Assembly: GCA_019746975.1 (NCBI GenBank)
Contig: JAIERK010000084.1
Span: forward strand, 1-64,000
Source of the DNA: Candidatus Obscuribacterales bacterium
GTDB taxonomy: Bacteria > Cyanobacteriota > Vampirovibrionia > Obscuribacterales > Obscuribacteraceae
Reading direction: 5' to 3'
Length of the DNA stretch: 64,000 bases
In this document: one piece after another, positions 8,637-17,688 of the stretch
Numbering within the stretch: the stretch's first letter is position 1
Layout of the letters: the number at the start of each line of letters is the position of its first letter
Translations under genes and position numbers: made by a program
Notes under the pieces: model-generated
The model's input: only the letters and a program-made list of their open reading frames with translations
Databases searched by the model: none
Told to the model about the DNA's origin: nothing

Positions 8637-9506
8637 TTAGAGCTCGTCTTTGAGCATCTGCTGCAAACCTTCGTCAAATCCAAGCAACTTTGTCGAGAGC
8701 TCTTGCCGAGTCTTCTCCAGAGAGAGACCGGCTTTTAGAGGTCGTCTAGCGTTCTGCTTGAGCTCGGCGGTCGAGACAGGGTGTATTAGCCGAGCATCTA
8801 GTCCGAATATCTGCGCCGCGCGTACAGCAAAATTATATCTGTCCGTAGAGGTCGCACCCGCCAAATTGTAGACGCCTTCGGACTCTTTATTGACGAGCTC
8901 GATAAGCGCTTTGGCAAGATTGCGATTGTAGGTCGGAGTACTTATCTGATCGTTGGGCACCTTTACTTTCTGTCCCTGGGAAAGCTTATGAATCAGCCTG
9001 GCGATAAAGTTCTTCCCGACCGCTTCCCAGCCATACACGACAGTTGTTCTTGCGATCAGATAACGCTCGGCACAGGTGGCAACGTGTTGTTCGGTAAGAA
9101 TTTTGTGATAGCCATAGACGTTAAGCGGGTTGGGAAGCGAAGCTTCAGCATACGGACCTTTGGCACCATCGAAGATATAATCGCTGGACAAGATCACGAG
9201 GGTCGCACCACATCGATTAGCTGCTTCAACGAGATTGGCGGTGCCAAGAACATTGACCTGAAAGCTCTCCTTCGGTTCGTTCTCACAACGATCCACATTG
9301 GTCATCGCGGCACATGCGTAGATCACATCGGGCGCCAGTTCCTTCACCGTGCGAAAAACTCTCGAACGGTCATTGATGTCGAGCTTTCGCAGACCTTTTG
9401 CCGGCTGTGAAAACCAGGTCCCGACTGCATCATGCTGCTTCTCGAGCAACGAAGCATAAATTGCTCCTCCTATTTGGCCAGACGCGCCAACAACCAAATG
9501 CTTCAT
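8637..9506 (-). CDS. NAD(P)-dependent sugar-nucleotide reductase, RmlD/SDR family
   Basis: This 289-residue extended short-chain dehydrogenase opens with a Rossmann motif GASGQIGGAIY. It carries the RmlD-type signature 'YIFDGAKGPYAEASLPNPLN' with the catalytic pair YGYHK (Tyr and Lys three apart). RmlD enzymes reduce a 4-keto sugar nucleotide to its final deoxyhexose. Here the neighbours are a cupin epimerase, RfbF and RfbH, so the substrate is more likely a CDP-4-keto-dideoxy sugar than dTDP-rhamnose; that is inference. It is the last gene of a run of three on the minus strand, with small gaps. The family is firm and the exact substrate is not. Confidence 0.85.
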   Translation of the reverse strand: MKHLVVGASGQIGGAIYASLLEKQHDAVGTWFSQPAKGLRKLDINDRSRVFRTVKELAPDVIYACAAMTNVDRCENEPKESFQVNVLGTANLVEAANRCGATLVILSSDYIFDGAKGPYAEASLPNPLNVYGYHKILTEQHVATCAERYLIARTTVVYGWEAVGKNFIARLIHKLSQGQKVKVPNDQISTPTYNRNLAKALIELVNKESEGVYNLAGATSTDRYNFAVRAAQIFGLDARLIHPVSTAELKQNARRPLKAGLSLEKTRQELSTKLLGFDEGLQQMLKDEL

Positions 9507-9512
9507 ACAGCT

Positions 9513-10034
9513 TTATCCATGCTTCTCCCAGTCATACGGAATGTCGTTGTGAAACGGATCGATTCGCCGAATTTCATTCGCCTCATGTGGATGTGTAGCG
9601 CAATTTGCCACAATCGCTGGTTCGGAGCTCAGTCCTTTGAATGCATTCCAGATGTTCGGCGGTATCGTGACTAGATTGTAGTTGGATTCACCCAATAAAA
9701 TCTCCTGGATCGTTCCGCGCGTCGGAGAACCCAATCTGTCATCGTACATGACGAGCCGTATCTGACCATACACAACCGCGTAATTTAACGTCATCACCGA
9801 ATGAATATGCCACCCTTTGACGATCGCAGGATTGACAACAGAGAAGTAGACTTCGCCGAAGCGCATGAAATGCGAATCGTCAGCACGAAGCATATGCATG
9901 AGCTTGCCTCGTTCGTCCTCAATCTGTTTGAGCCGAGTGATGATAACACCTTCGATTGATGGCTTAGCGACGGGTGTCGTTTCAACTACTCTCAACGGTT
10001 TCGGTATAAAACCTTGACTAGCTTGCTGAGCCAT
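9513..10034 (-). CDS. Cupin sugar-nucleotide epimerase, RmlC-like
   Basis: The ATG at 10034 has GGAG nine bases upstream and gives 173 residues. The fold is the RmlC-type cupin: 'IEDERGKLMHMLR' near the start, 'VKGWHIHSVMTLNYAVVYG' with the likely base His, then 'MYDDRLGSPTRG' and 'VTIPPNIWNAFKGL'. The usual 'P.GFAHGF' motif has become PPNIWNAFKG, so this is not a standard dTDP-keto-rhamnose 3,5-epimerase. In CDP-ascarylose synthesis a related cupin performs a C5 epimerisation, and the RfbF/RfbH neighbours make that type of reaction plausible. It lies six bases upstream of the reductase gene and 22 bases downstream of rfbF. Confidence 0.8.
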   Translation of the reverse strand: MAQQASQGFIPKPLRVVETTPVAKPSIEGVIITRLKQIEDERGKLMHMLRADDSHFMRFGEVYFSVVNPAIVKGWHIHSVMTLNYAVVYGQIRLVMYDDRLGSPTRGTIQEILLGESNYNLVTIPPNIWNAFKGLSSEPAIVANCATHPHEANEIRRIDPFHNDIPYDWEKHG

Positions 10035-10055
10035 CGTTTTCATCTCCGTATTCAG

Positions 10056-10850
10056 CTAACCCCAAAGCTTCCATGGTGCGCTTCCGCTGCTCCACATGCC
10101 CTGCAAAAGCTCAACATCGCGCAAGGTATCCATGCATTGCCAAAAGCCGTCATGGCGGTAACATGAGAGCTTTCCCTCAGAAGCCATGCGCTCCAGGGGA
10201 CCTCTTTCAAAAATAACTTCGTCGTTGAGAATGTAGTCCTTGACTCCCGGCTCCATTACGAAGAAGCCGCCATTAATCCATGACGACTCGGTCTGTGGCT
10301 TTTCAGAGAAGCTCATGACGTTGGTCGCTTCCAGTCTAATTTCGCCGAATCGGGCGGGTGGTCTCACGGCCGTGACCGTAACAAGGCTGCCGGATTCCTC
10401 ATGAGCGGCGAGTAGCGCGTTGAGGTCCACGTCCGCGACGCCGTCACCGTATGTCGCGAGAAAGCGTTCTTTGCCGACGTACTCTGCCACTCTTCTGAGT
10501 CTGCCACCAGTCATGGTATTGATACCGGTATCGATAAGATGAACTTTCCAGTCTTCGACGTCTTGACCGACACCAGGTATCTGCACATCGCCAGACTTGA
10601 TATCAACGATTAGATCGCTGTCTCTGGTCCTGAAGTTGAGAAAATAATCTTTTATGACGCCGCCCTTGTAGCCCAGAGCGATAACGAACTCTTGGAATCC
10701 ATAATAGGAGTAAATTTTCATAATATGCCAGAGCATCGGTCGACCACCAATCTCGACCATCGGTTTTGGTTTAACGGTTGTCTCTTCCTGAAGCCGTGTG
10801 CCCAGCCCGCCAGCTAAGATTCCCACCTTCGTTTTTTTTCGTGCGGCCAA
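10056..10850 (-). CDS. rfbF: Glucose-1-phosphate cytidylyltransferase
   Basis: This 264-residue nucleotidyltransferase forms CDP-glucose from CTP and glucose 1-phosphate, the first step toward CDP-3,6-dideoxyhexoses. It shows the signature 'GILAGGLGTRLQEETTVKPK' followed by 'PMVEIGGRPMLWHIMKIYS'. Also present are the RfbF-typical 'TGGRLRRVAEYVG', 'TYGDGVADVDLNALL' and 'ERGPLERMA'. It starts with TTG at 10850, supported by AAGGA seven bases upstream. It is divergent from rfbH across 79 bases, which probably hold promoters for both. The next pathway enzyme, CDP-glucose 4,6-dehydratase (RfbG), is not in this window. Confidence 0.92.
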   Translation of the reverse strand: MAARKKTKVGILAGGLGTRLQEETTVKPKPMVEIGGRPMLWHIMKIYSYYGFQEFVIALGYKGGVIKDYFLNFRTRDSDLIVDIKSGDVQIPGVGQDVEDWKVHLIDTGINTMTGGRLRRVAEYVGKERFLATYGDGVADVDLNALLAAHEESGSLVTVTAVRPPARFGEIRLEATNVMSFSEKPQTESSWINGGFFVMEPGVKDYILNDEVIFERGPLERMASEGKLSCYRHDGFWQCMDTLRDVELLQGMWSSGSAPWKLWG

Positions 10851-10929
10851 TCTGTATTCCTTTTCCGAGCAAGATTTACTCTAATCCAGTCGCTATAATT
10901 ATCCCGTGAAATTGCTCTCTGCGTGATTT

Positions 10930-12240
10930 ATGGAAAAAAATGAATTGAGACAAAAAATCCTCGAGCTTGTCAGGGATTTTCATGCTCAAGAGTGGCCCGC
11001 GACAAAATTTCAACCAGGCGACACATTCATTCCCTATGCCGGGAGAGTGTTTGACGATGCAGAGCTGGTGCATCTGGTCGACGCATCGCTTGATTTTTGG
11101 CTCACTACAGGAAGATTTGCAGCCCGTTTTGAGCGACAGTTTGCCGATTATCTTGGCAATCTTTATGCAATTTTATGCAATTCCGGATCATCGGCCAACC
11201 TGCTCGCTATGTCCGCACTCACTTCGCCGAAGCTCAAAGATCGCCAACTGGTCGAAGGAGATGAAGTGATAACGGTGGCAGCTGGGTTTCCAACCACTGT
11301 CAATCCGATTATTCAGAACCGGCTTGTCCCCGTCTTCGTCGATGTCGACCTGGCAACATACGATGCCAATATAGAAGAGGTTGAGGCCGCCGTCGGACCG
11401 AAAACCCGGGCAATTTTCCTGGCTCACACTCTCGGCAATCCCTTTGACATCGAAGCCATTCAAAAGATTGCGCGAGACAACAATCTCTGGTTGATCGAAG
11501 ACAACTGCGATGCTCTTGGTAGCAAATATGGAGGCAAACGCACAGGATCTTTCGGCGATATCAGCACAGTCAGTTTTTACCCGGCGCATCACATTACCAT
11601 GGGAGAAGGCGGCTGCGTGTCTACCAAAGACCCACACCTCAAAATAATCATCGAATCATTCCGCGATTGGGGGCGGGATTGCTACTGCGCGCCTGGCAAG
11701 GACAACACCTGCGGAAAGCGCTTCGACTGGCAGCTTGGCTCATTGCCTGAAGGCTACGATCACAAATATATTTACTCCCACATCGGATACAACCTCAAGC
11801 TCACAGACATGCAGGCTGCAATAGGACTGGCTCAATTAGCCAAGCTTCCTGACTTCGTCGAAAAGCGAAAACATAACTGGAAATATCTTCGCGAAGGATT
11901 AAAGGACTTCGAAGAGCATCTCATCCTTCCAGAAGCGACGAAGAACAGCGACCCAAGCTGGTTCGGGTTCGTCCTGACCGTACGACCGGAATCTCCGGTC
12001 AAACGCCGCGACCTTGTTAATCATCTCGAATCAAAAAAGATTGCGACAAGGCACATTTTTGGCGGCAACATCATTCGTCAACCGGCGTATCAGAATATCG
12101 AGATGCGCGTCGTGGGAGAGTTGAAAAATACCGACGTCGTGATGAACAACTCTTTCGTGCTCGGCGTATATCCCGGCATCGGCGACGATGCGATTGATTA
12201 CATGATAGACAACTGTCGCCAATTCTTCGCTTCTATTTAG
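10930..12240 (+). CDS. rfbH: CDP-4-keto-6-deoxy-D-glucose-3-dehydrase (E1), RfbH
   Basis: This 436-residue member of the DegT/DnrJ/EryC1 fold removes the C3 hydroxyl from CDP-4-keto-6-deoxyglucose using PMP and an iron-sulfur centre. Two features separate it from ordinary sugar aminotransferases. The catalytic Lys is replaced by His in '[13 protein letters not shown]', as in characterised E1 enzymes. A Cys-X-Cys-X7-Cys set in '[16 protein letters not shown]' matches the [2Fe-2S] ligands. The enzyme needs a reductase partner (E3, RfbI/AscD type), which I do not see here. It is divergent from rfbF and convergent with the membrane protein gene that ends at 12245. Confidence 0.93.
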   Translation: MEKNELRQKILELVRDFHAQEWPATKFQPGDTFIPYAGRVFDDAELVHLVDASLDFWLTTGRFAARFERQFADYLGNLYAILCNSGSSANLLAMSALTSPKLKDRQLVEGDEVITVAAGFPTTVNPIIQNRLVPVFVDVDLATYDANIEEVEAAVGPKTRAIFLAHTLGNPFDIEAIQKIARDNNLWLIEDNCDALGSKYGGKRTGSFGDISTVSFYPAHHITMGEGGCVSTKDPHLKIIIESFRDWGRDCYCAPGKDNTCGKRFDWQLGSLPEGYDHKYIYSHIGYNLKLTDMQAAIGLAQLAKLPDFVEKRKHNWKYLREGLKDFEEHLILPEATKNSDPSWFGFVLTVRPESPVKRRDLVNHLESKKIATRHIFGGNIIRQPAYQNIEMRVVGELKNTDVVMNNSFVLGVYPGIGDDAIDYMIDNCRQFFASI

Positions 12241-12244
12241 TTTT

Positions 12245-13810
12245 TCATTTAGAAAAGCCAAGCGCCGAGCGAACATATAAACGTGATGCCGGATCTGATG
12301 CCATAAGCGACCAGTGCGGATCGCGAGCCAGGGTCTCAACAAGTTTGGACGAAGAGGGGAAAAGGATCCAATCGATCTGATATTTGTCCAAAATTGACTG
12401 CCACCCTTCACCGGTCATCATCACAGTGGCATAGTCCGAATAAAAGGCCGGTCCATAGAAATCGGCGCGGTCATCTATGAAGACACGCTTGCCGAGCGAG
12501 TATCGCAGATATCCACCCCAGTTGTCGTAATTCAATCCGCGCTTCAAATCGAGATTATGGGACCTTATGTAGGTGAGCGAGTCGGTCGGAAGTCTGGCTG
12601 GATCAAACTTCGAGGTCATACAATTTTCATACTGAGGATGGAACAAGTATGCAGCTGACAGAAGCAAGATGGAGCACGCAAGCGGCATCAAATGCATCTT
12701 GCATCGCATCTCCAACTTGTTGAACCGCGAGTATATCCCTGCCAGCGCACCAGACTTAACACCATCTCCCGGCGCACCAATCGCAGTATCAGAGGAAGCG
12801 GGAGAGGCAAACAGACCGGCAATGTATGGAGCTGCAACAATCGCGAAGAGCGGCATACTTCTTACTGCCGCAAGTGCAAAATGAGCCAACAATATACAAG
12901 TCAGAAGACCGGAGGCCGATATTCGAGTCCACCCCAGAGCTAGTCCAGCAGCGAGCGCGAAGAAGAGAAGCTCCAAACAGGTGGAGTGCAAGTTGCCCTT
13001 GAATATGGGCGACATGAACTCACTGGTATGGCTATGAATACCCTCGCTCCAATACTGAAGGATATAGCGATGCAAATCCAGCCCATATGGATTGACCAGC
13101 GTCAGCAATCCAAGTCCGATACACGCAATCAGTAGAACCTGGGTCTTTCCTCGATGGCGACCACGATCTTCAGCTTGCCGTCCACAAAAGGACAGCACCA
13201 TCTGCGATGCTGCATGGATCAAAACCAACAATATACCAAGAGCAAATGCCGGATGACAATTGACCCACACAAGCATTACCAGTGCAAGCGTAATGCACAT
13301 ACGACGCACACTAACACGATCCCGAACAAAGTCTTCCAGCACGGTGGAGAAAATCCAGATTGCCCAGAACGTCACGAGATGAGGTCGTGCCAGTGTATGT
13401 CCCAGGGCAACCAGGATAGCCAATACAACAATGGAAGCTGCAACAAGCGCGCCTGCCCCTTCCCGTCGAGCGCGCTCGTAGATCGAGATGAATAGATATC
13501 CGAGCGACACACTGATGACAACAGCAAGAAGCGACAACCCACCTAAATTGGCGATGATGGCGGCGCCTAGGTCGAAGAGCCACTCATATGCGACCCAGGC
13601 TTTGTCCGCGAAGGTAAGAGAGATAAGATCGACGCGAGGTACGGTTCTGGACCTGAGAATAAAGTCGCCAGTGACCAGATGCCAGCCGGTAGAGCCGTCT
13701 GAATACAAACGATCGCGCAGCGCGAACAGTGTCGACCAAATTACAAAGAGGAAAAGGAAATCGCCTAGATCCGGAAGCAGAAGCTGCTTTTGACGCGATG
13801 CATCACTCAA
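12245..13810 (-). CDS. Polytopic membrane protein, possible GT-C-like glycosyltransferase
   Basis: This 521-residue protein has about ten hydrophobic segments, including 'FLFLFVIWSTLFALRD', 'LSLLAVVISVSLGYLF', 'LVAASIVVLAILVALG' and 'LALVMLVWVNCHPAFALGI'. An N-terminal loop 'GSTGWHLVTGDFILRSRTVP' and a C-terminal soluble part (about residues 400-521) resemble uncharacterised GT-C-like membrane proteins of envelope glycan pathways. No definite catalytic motif was found, so the glycosyltransferase idea is weak. The start is TTG at 13810, overlapping the HPt stop by eight bases, so it may be cotranscribed with the signalling genes upstream even though its likely role is envelope-related. Confidence 0.6.
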   Translation of the reverse strand: MSDASRQKQLLLPDLGDFLFLFVIWSTLFALRDRLYSDGSTGWHLVTGDFILRSRTVPRVDLISLTFADKAWVAYEWLFDLGAAIIANLGGLSLLAVVISVSLGYLFISIYERARREGAGALVAASIVVLAILVALGHTLARPHLVTFWAIWIFSTVLEDFVRDRVSVRRMCITLALVMLVWVNCHPAFALGILLVLIHAASQMVLSFCGRQAEDRGRHRGKTQVLLIACIGLGLLTLVNPYGLDLHRYILQYWSEGIHSHTSEFMSPIFKGNLHSTCLELLFFALAAGLALGWTRISASGLLTCILLAHFALAAVRSMPLFAIVAAPYIAGLFASPASSDTAIGAPGDGVKSGALAGIYSRFNKLEMRCKMHLMPLACSILLLSAAYLFHPQYENCMTSKFDPARLPTDSLTYIRSHNLDLKRGLNYDNWGGYLRYSLGKRVFIDDRADFYGPAFYSDYATVMMTGEGWQSILDKYQIDWILFPSSSKLVETLARDPHWSLMASDPASRLYVRSALGFSK

Positions 13811-14150
13811 GATAGCGCCTCAAAAACATTTCTGTTTGTGAATAAGCATCCACCACATGGATCAGATTTTCTGCGGCGCTGTCCATGTCACCGTCACGAG
13901 CGTTGTTTTCTAGCACCGCGCTCGCCTTTTCGCATTTCCAAGCCTGAATTGCCCGCGAACACCCCTTGAGCATATGCGCGGAGGAACGAAGCGTTTCTTG
14001 ATTTCTGTTAGAAATGGCCTGCTTAAGCCTTTCCACAATTGAAGAGGTGTCGTCGAGATATGCTTGTGCGAGCTCCTTTGCCAGAGCGACATCGAACTCG
14101 GCTTCGAGGTTCTTGATCCCGACTATCTCTTCTGTATCGGCGTCAGACAT
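13803..14150 (-). CDS. Stand-alone histidine phosphotransfer (HPt) protein
   Basis: The ATG at 14150 (AAGGA seven bases upstream) gives 115 residues. The HPt signature SAHMLKGCSRAIQA is complete, including the phospho-accepting His, and sits in an all-helical domain. HPt proteins pass phosphoryl groups between receivers. The gene starts 14 bases after the stop of the PAS-receiver-HPt gene, whose own HPt lacks the His, so this protein may supply the missing relay. The last residues overlap the next gene by eight bases. The HPt call is strong; the partner is inferred from context. Confidence 0.85.
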   Translation of the reverse strand: MSDADTEEIVGIKNLEAEFDVALAKELAQAYLDDTSSIVERLKQAISNRNQETLRSSAHMLKGCSRAIQAWKCEKASAVLENNARDGDMDSAAENLIHVVDAYSQTEMFLRRYLE

Positions 14151-14163
14151 GGGTGCATCCTTT

Positions 14164-17004
14164 TTAGGTAGCAAGCAACGAGTCGTCTGGGCAAACCTTT
14201 CTGAGCTCTTCTCTTGTTTGCACGAAAACGGCCTTCAGTCTCATGTACTTAACGCGAACCTGCGTCCAGTCCTGAGCTTCCGCATAGGCCATTATGTCCG
14301 TGGTCAGTCTAGTCATCAGTCGCATTCCCAGAGCGGCACAAGGTCCTTTGACCGCATTGGCGAAGTGCACGACCGAATCGGGATTCTTCTCATCGATTGA
14401 TAGTTGCATGCATTCGATGTAAGTGCCCATATTGCTCAAGAAAAGTCTGCTCACCTCTTCGACTTCTTCTCGACCATACAGTCTGAGCATGGCAGCAATG
14501 TCTGGAGGAGAGAGCTCTGAGTCGTCGGTGATACCGACTTCGGATACCGCCTGTGTCTGTTGGTTCATCGAGGCGAAAGCACGATCGATTGTTTCCTTGA
14601 GCTCCTTCTGGCTGGCCCCCTTGGTTATGTAGTCATCCATCCCGGAAGCTATACATTTTTCCTTGTCACCCTCTCGATCGTAGGAGGTGAGCGCAATTAT
14701 TGGAATTCGACCATGAGTATATGCTTCGTTGTTGCGAATCCGACTGGCCGCTTCGAAGCCGTCCATAACCGGCATATCGCAGTCCATGAGAACGAGCTGA
14801 TAGTTAGCTGTCGATAGCATGTCGAGAGCTTCCTGGCCGTTGCTTGCCACGTCGGCTTCAAATCCAAGCCGTTTCAAATGCAGCAAAAGAAGCTTTTGGT
14901 TAACTGGAATGTCATCGACTACAAGGACTCGTCGCGGTCTTTCCTCAACTTCGATGCTTTCTTCTTCGTAGCTCACGACCGGTTCGGTCAATCGTTCCTG
15001 GTATCCCTCGGCGGCTGCGCTGAGCGGCTTGAGCTTGTTATACGAAGCGCTCGGTCTGGGCTTGCGCACTTCAGGTTGCGCATATTGAGCATAATCTTCC
15101 TGCTGATACTCCCGGGGCGTCGTGTCCACCGGCGCGTAGTCCTGCCCGTACGATTCGATCGGTGCAAATGGATCTTGCTCTGCGTTTGGTAATGCGGAGT
15201 AATCTTCGCTGGCTTCATCGACAACATTTGCAGCGACGGTCGATATGCCATCCTCAGCTGCTTCTTCTGAATCCTGCTGCCAGGGAGTACTTTCCTCTTC
15301 TGACTGCGTATACTCGTCCCATAGCGGATTACCGTAATCCATCCCATCTACCAGTTCAGGCCAGGGCAGAGCAGGATCCGGTTCCTTTTCATCAGTTTTG
15401 TTGTCACCATAGGCGGAATCCTTGGTGAGATTGGCAAACTTGCCGAACAGCGATTTGGCTGAATCAACCACTTCGTCGCTCGCAGACGCAGGCTTCGCGG
15501 GAGTTGCTTCTTGATCGTTTACTCTGAGCGCTGCCGGGGTCTCAATCGGCGCATACTCAGTCGACCATGATGGTGCCTGGGGTTGGACAGGTTCTACTAT
15601 GCTGGTATCAGGAAGTTGGTCGACCGCCGGATCCGGCTGGGTACAAGGCTCGTCAGCAACTGGCTGAGCGTCAAGAGCGTCGGTCGCTTCCGCTTCCAAC
15701 AGCTGGCGTGCTTCATTAATGTCAATTGGATTGGCTTCAAGCGTGGCTTCTCCGAATCGGTTGTCGTGATTGGAGGGATCGGCCGTTCTCTCAGCAGACT
15801 CTTCGTCGGCAATTATTCCGGAGATATCGTCGGGTTGTAGCGGGCTGACCTCGAGATCGAGAACATCACTTTCTTCGGGTTGATAAATCGTGTAGCCGGA
15901 TGCGTCTTCAGCAGCCTGTTGCGGCAACGGCTCCGCCTCTGCAGCCTGGGAGCCGCTGATGCTCAAACTGTATGACTCAGCCGGAGGTTGTATCTGAAGA
16001 GCATCGGCAGGAGCCATCGTCTTCGGGGCCGGAGGCCATTCGAATGGCGGCTCGGCGGAAGAGTCGACCTGCGCCCAGGTGCCGGACTCCGCTTGATCGG
16101 TGTCCGGACTGAACATTCTCTGGTGTGTCTCTCCGTCACCAGACAAAGCCTTCAGCAAAGGCGGTGTGGTAACTGCTAGAGGCTCTTTATGTTTGAGCTG
16201 GACTGGCTTCGGAAGCGCTGTCTCCCTCGCCGCGGACGCTGTCGCGTCACGGCGAGGAACGGACTTTTTTCGGTTGGGGTCCTCCTCTCGAGGCGGCGAG
16301 GACGACGTCCCACCAATGTCTGCCAAAATCCTTTGTATACCGGTATTCGACAATCGATCAGCCAGATCGCGGAGCTGGTCGTGGGTATTGCCCACCTGGG
16401 CAATCTGACTGTGAATCGTGTCACAGAGAGTTGTGATGCTACCTTCGAGCTGGACCTCTTCCGTAGTGTCGATCAGAAAGACGACCGCACCGGTCACGCT
16501 GCCCTGAGCACTTCGAAACGGTGTCGCAGAGACATTTATCCAAGCCTCAGGAGAAGCATTTTTGTTGACGTGCAGCCGCACGTCGGGAAGTGTTTCGCCC
16601 AGCAAGGCTCTGCTCCACGGGAGTTCGTCAGGATTGAACCGTCTCGATCTGTCCTCAGTGGAGAATTGAATTGTATTGGTATTACCGGCGACGCTGCGAT
16701 CCTGCATGTACTCTCGTCCGAGCAAAACCTCGGCTGTCGCGTTGTACAAAACCACTTCACCTTTCGGTCCGACGAGCAAAGAGCCAATCGCCGGGTCTGC
16801 CAGACAGATGCTCAGTGCCATCGGAAACTCCTGCAGGGCGAACTCAGATTGACTGGAAGGCTCAATCAAAGCCGCAATTGCCTTCGTCGCCGAGTCTAAT
16901 CCCGGTCGTCGCTCGACACAAGCTTTGATTGAATCAATCGTCGATTGAAGATCATTTAGGCGCGTCTGCAGGCTGTTAACGTGCCAATTCCATTCGTTAC
17001 TCAT
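14164..17004 (-). CDS. PAS-linker-receiver-degenerate HPt signalling protein
   Basis: This 946-residue protein has a PAS domain at about residues 60-190 ('VGPKGEVVLYNATAEVLLGR'). A very long acidic Glu/Ala/Pro/Ser-rich linker follows (about 230-680). A receiver domain at about 690-815 starts VLVVDDIPVNQ, with phospho-acceptor D741 in 'LMDCDMPVMDG' and the conserved Lys in ITKGAS. The C-terminus is HPt-like, but the usual A-H-x-L-K-G reads A-N-A-V-K-G: Asn883 sits where the phospho-His belongs, and the nearest His is residue 880. No histidine kinase or ATPase domain is present. It probably receives phosphate from a kinase elsewhere, such as the CheA encoded upstream. The 472 bases between this gene and the receiver gene contain structured DNA. 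Confidence 0.88.
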   Translation of the reverse strand: MSNEWNWHVNSLQTRLNDLQSTIDSIKACVERRPGLDSATKAIAALIEPSSQSEFALQEFPMALSICLADPAIGSLLVGPKGEVVLYNATAEVLLGREYMQDRSVAGNTNTIQFSTEDRSRRFNPDELPWSRALLGETLPDVRLHVNKNASPEAWINVSATPFRSAQGSVTGAVVFLIDTTEEVQLEGSITTLCDTIHSQIAQVGNTHDQLRDLADRLSNTGIQRILADIGGTSSSPPREEDPNRKKSVPRRDATASAARETALPKPVQLKHKEPLAVTTPPLLKALSGDGETHQRMFSPDTDQAESGTWAQVDSSAEPPFEWPPAPKTMAPADALQIQPPAESYSLSISGSQAAEAEPLPQQAAEDASGYTIYQPEESDVLDLEVSPLQPDDISGIIADEESAERTADPSNHDNRFGEATLEANPIDINEARQLLEAEATDALDAQPVADEPCTQPDPAVDQLPDTSIVEPVQPQAPSWSTEYAPIETPAALRVNDQEATPAKPASASDEVVDSAKSLFGKFANLTKDSAYGDNKTDEKEPDPALPWPELVDGMDYGNPLWDEYTQSEEESTPWQQDSEEAAEDGISTVAANVVDEASEDYSALPNAEQDPFAPIESYGQDYAPVDTTPREYQQEDYAQYAQPEVRKPRPSASYNKLKPLSAAAEGYQERLTEPVVSYEEESIEVEERPRRVLVVDDIPVNQKLLLLHLKRLGFEADVASNGQEALDMLSTANYQLVLMDCDMPVMDGFEAASRIRNNEAYTHGRIPIIALTSYDREGDKEKCIASGMDDYITKGASQKELKETIDRAFASMNQQTQAVSEVGITDDSELSPPDIAAMLRLYGREEVEEVSRLFLSNMGTYIECMQLSIDEKNPDSVVHFANAVKGPCAALGMRLMTRLTTDIMAYAEAQDWTQVRVKYMRLKAVFVQTREELRKVCPDDSLLAT

Positions 17005-17269
17005 TTGACTCTTTTACCTCGCGGTCTACATACGCGCCCATTTGGACGGGCAAACCTGGTCTCATATTTCCTATATGGTTGTACCCGCTCACTTTAATAG
17101 AAAACCATCAACAATTGATAAATCGACAACACCATTTCTAGATCGCCGGAAATTATATGACGTTCTTTGCAAGCGGACATCGACAGCCGAAGGCGGCGCG
17201 TTTGCTTGCCATTTTCATACACAGGTGTGTGGAAACGGCGAGAGACGCTAGGGAGGCTCAGCCATTGAT

Positions 17270-17293
17270 CCGTTAACCGATTTCGGTTAACGG
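17270..17293. repeat. Intergenic palindrome, copy 2
   Basis: The core GTTAACCGATTTCGGTTAAC is flanked by CC and GG. Unlike most copies, the inner C:C mismatch is repaired to C:G, and the centre reads ATTT instead of ATAT. Confidence 0.8.
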
Positions 17294-17413
17294 CATGTAC
17301 AAGAAACGCGCTGCCTCATCAAGGCCTTGTTCGCCAATCCGAGAGTAAGATTTGAGTTGATGAGACTTCGATAAAGCGTGAGATCTTGCGTCCCTAGAGT
17401 GGTTGCGATCCTA

Positions 17414-17449
17414 CATTGCTCACGTTCCCTTCATTGCTCGCGTTCCTGC
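17414..17449. repeat. Two adjacent 18-bp direct repeats
   Basis: CATTGCTCACGTTCCCTT is followed directly by CATTGCTCGCGTTCCTGC, differing at a few positions. They adjoin the hairpin at 17448. Confidence 0.6.
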
Positions 17450-17489
17450 AGTTGAAGATAACTTTCCGGTCCAAATTATCTTCAACTGC
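17448..17489. repeat. Perfect 14-bp hairpin
   Basis: GCAGTTGAAGATAA and TTATCTTCAACTGC are exact reverse complements separated by 14 bases. There is no T-run on either side, so it does not look like a standard terminator. Confidence 0.75.
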
Positions 17490-17515
17490 TAATGAGCCGG
17501 CTAGTTTATTAGTAC

Positions 17516-17549
17516 TTCGCGATGTTTTCGCATGCCAAATTATCGCAAA
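17516..17549. repeat. Second hairpin sharing its loop with the first
   Basis: GCGAT/ATCGC arms enclose a loop ending in CCAAATT, extended by further partial pairing. The stretch CCAAATTATC occurs in both hairpins, while the outer arms differ. Confidence 0.5.
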
Positions 17550-17688
17550 AAGCCAATACAGTGATTGAATCATTGCGCGGTGTCTGATTAAAACATCTTT
17601 CTCTAAATCAGCCGACGGAAATCGCAAGAGGAAAAACGCGTCCGGCTTGCTTCGGCAAATCTCCATTTGTCAGTGTCGTCCCTGTTCA

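Larger units (their letters stand above)
17005..17688. other. 684-bp gene-free region with inverted and direct repeats
   Basis: No convincing gene is present; a minus-strand frame at 17394-17666 has poor composition and overlaps the repeats. The region holds the palindrome at 17270, two adjacent 18-bp direct repeats near 17414, and two related hairpins at 17448 and 17516. It separates the core chemosensory genes from the PAS-receiver gene on the same strand. Confidence 0.6.

Noticed and set aside
16189-16899. 236-codon plus-strand frame
   Set aside because: It is antisense to the PAS and linker part of the receiver protein, with scattered Cys and Arg and no domain.
17394-17666. 90-codon minus-strand frame downstream of the receiver gene
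   Set aside because: It runs through the hairpins and direct repeats, and its composition does not look coding.
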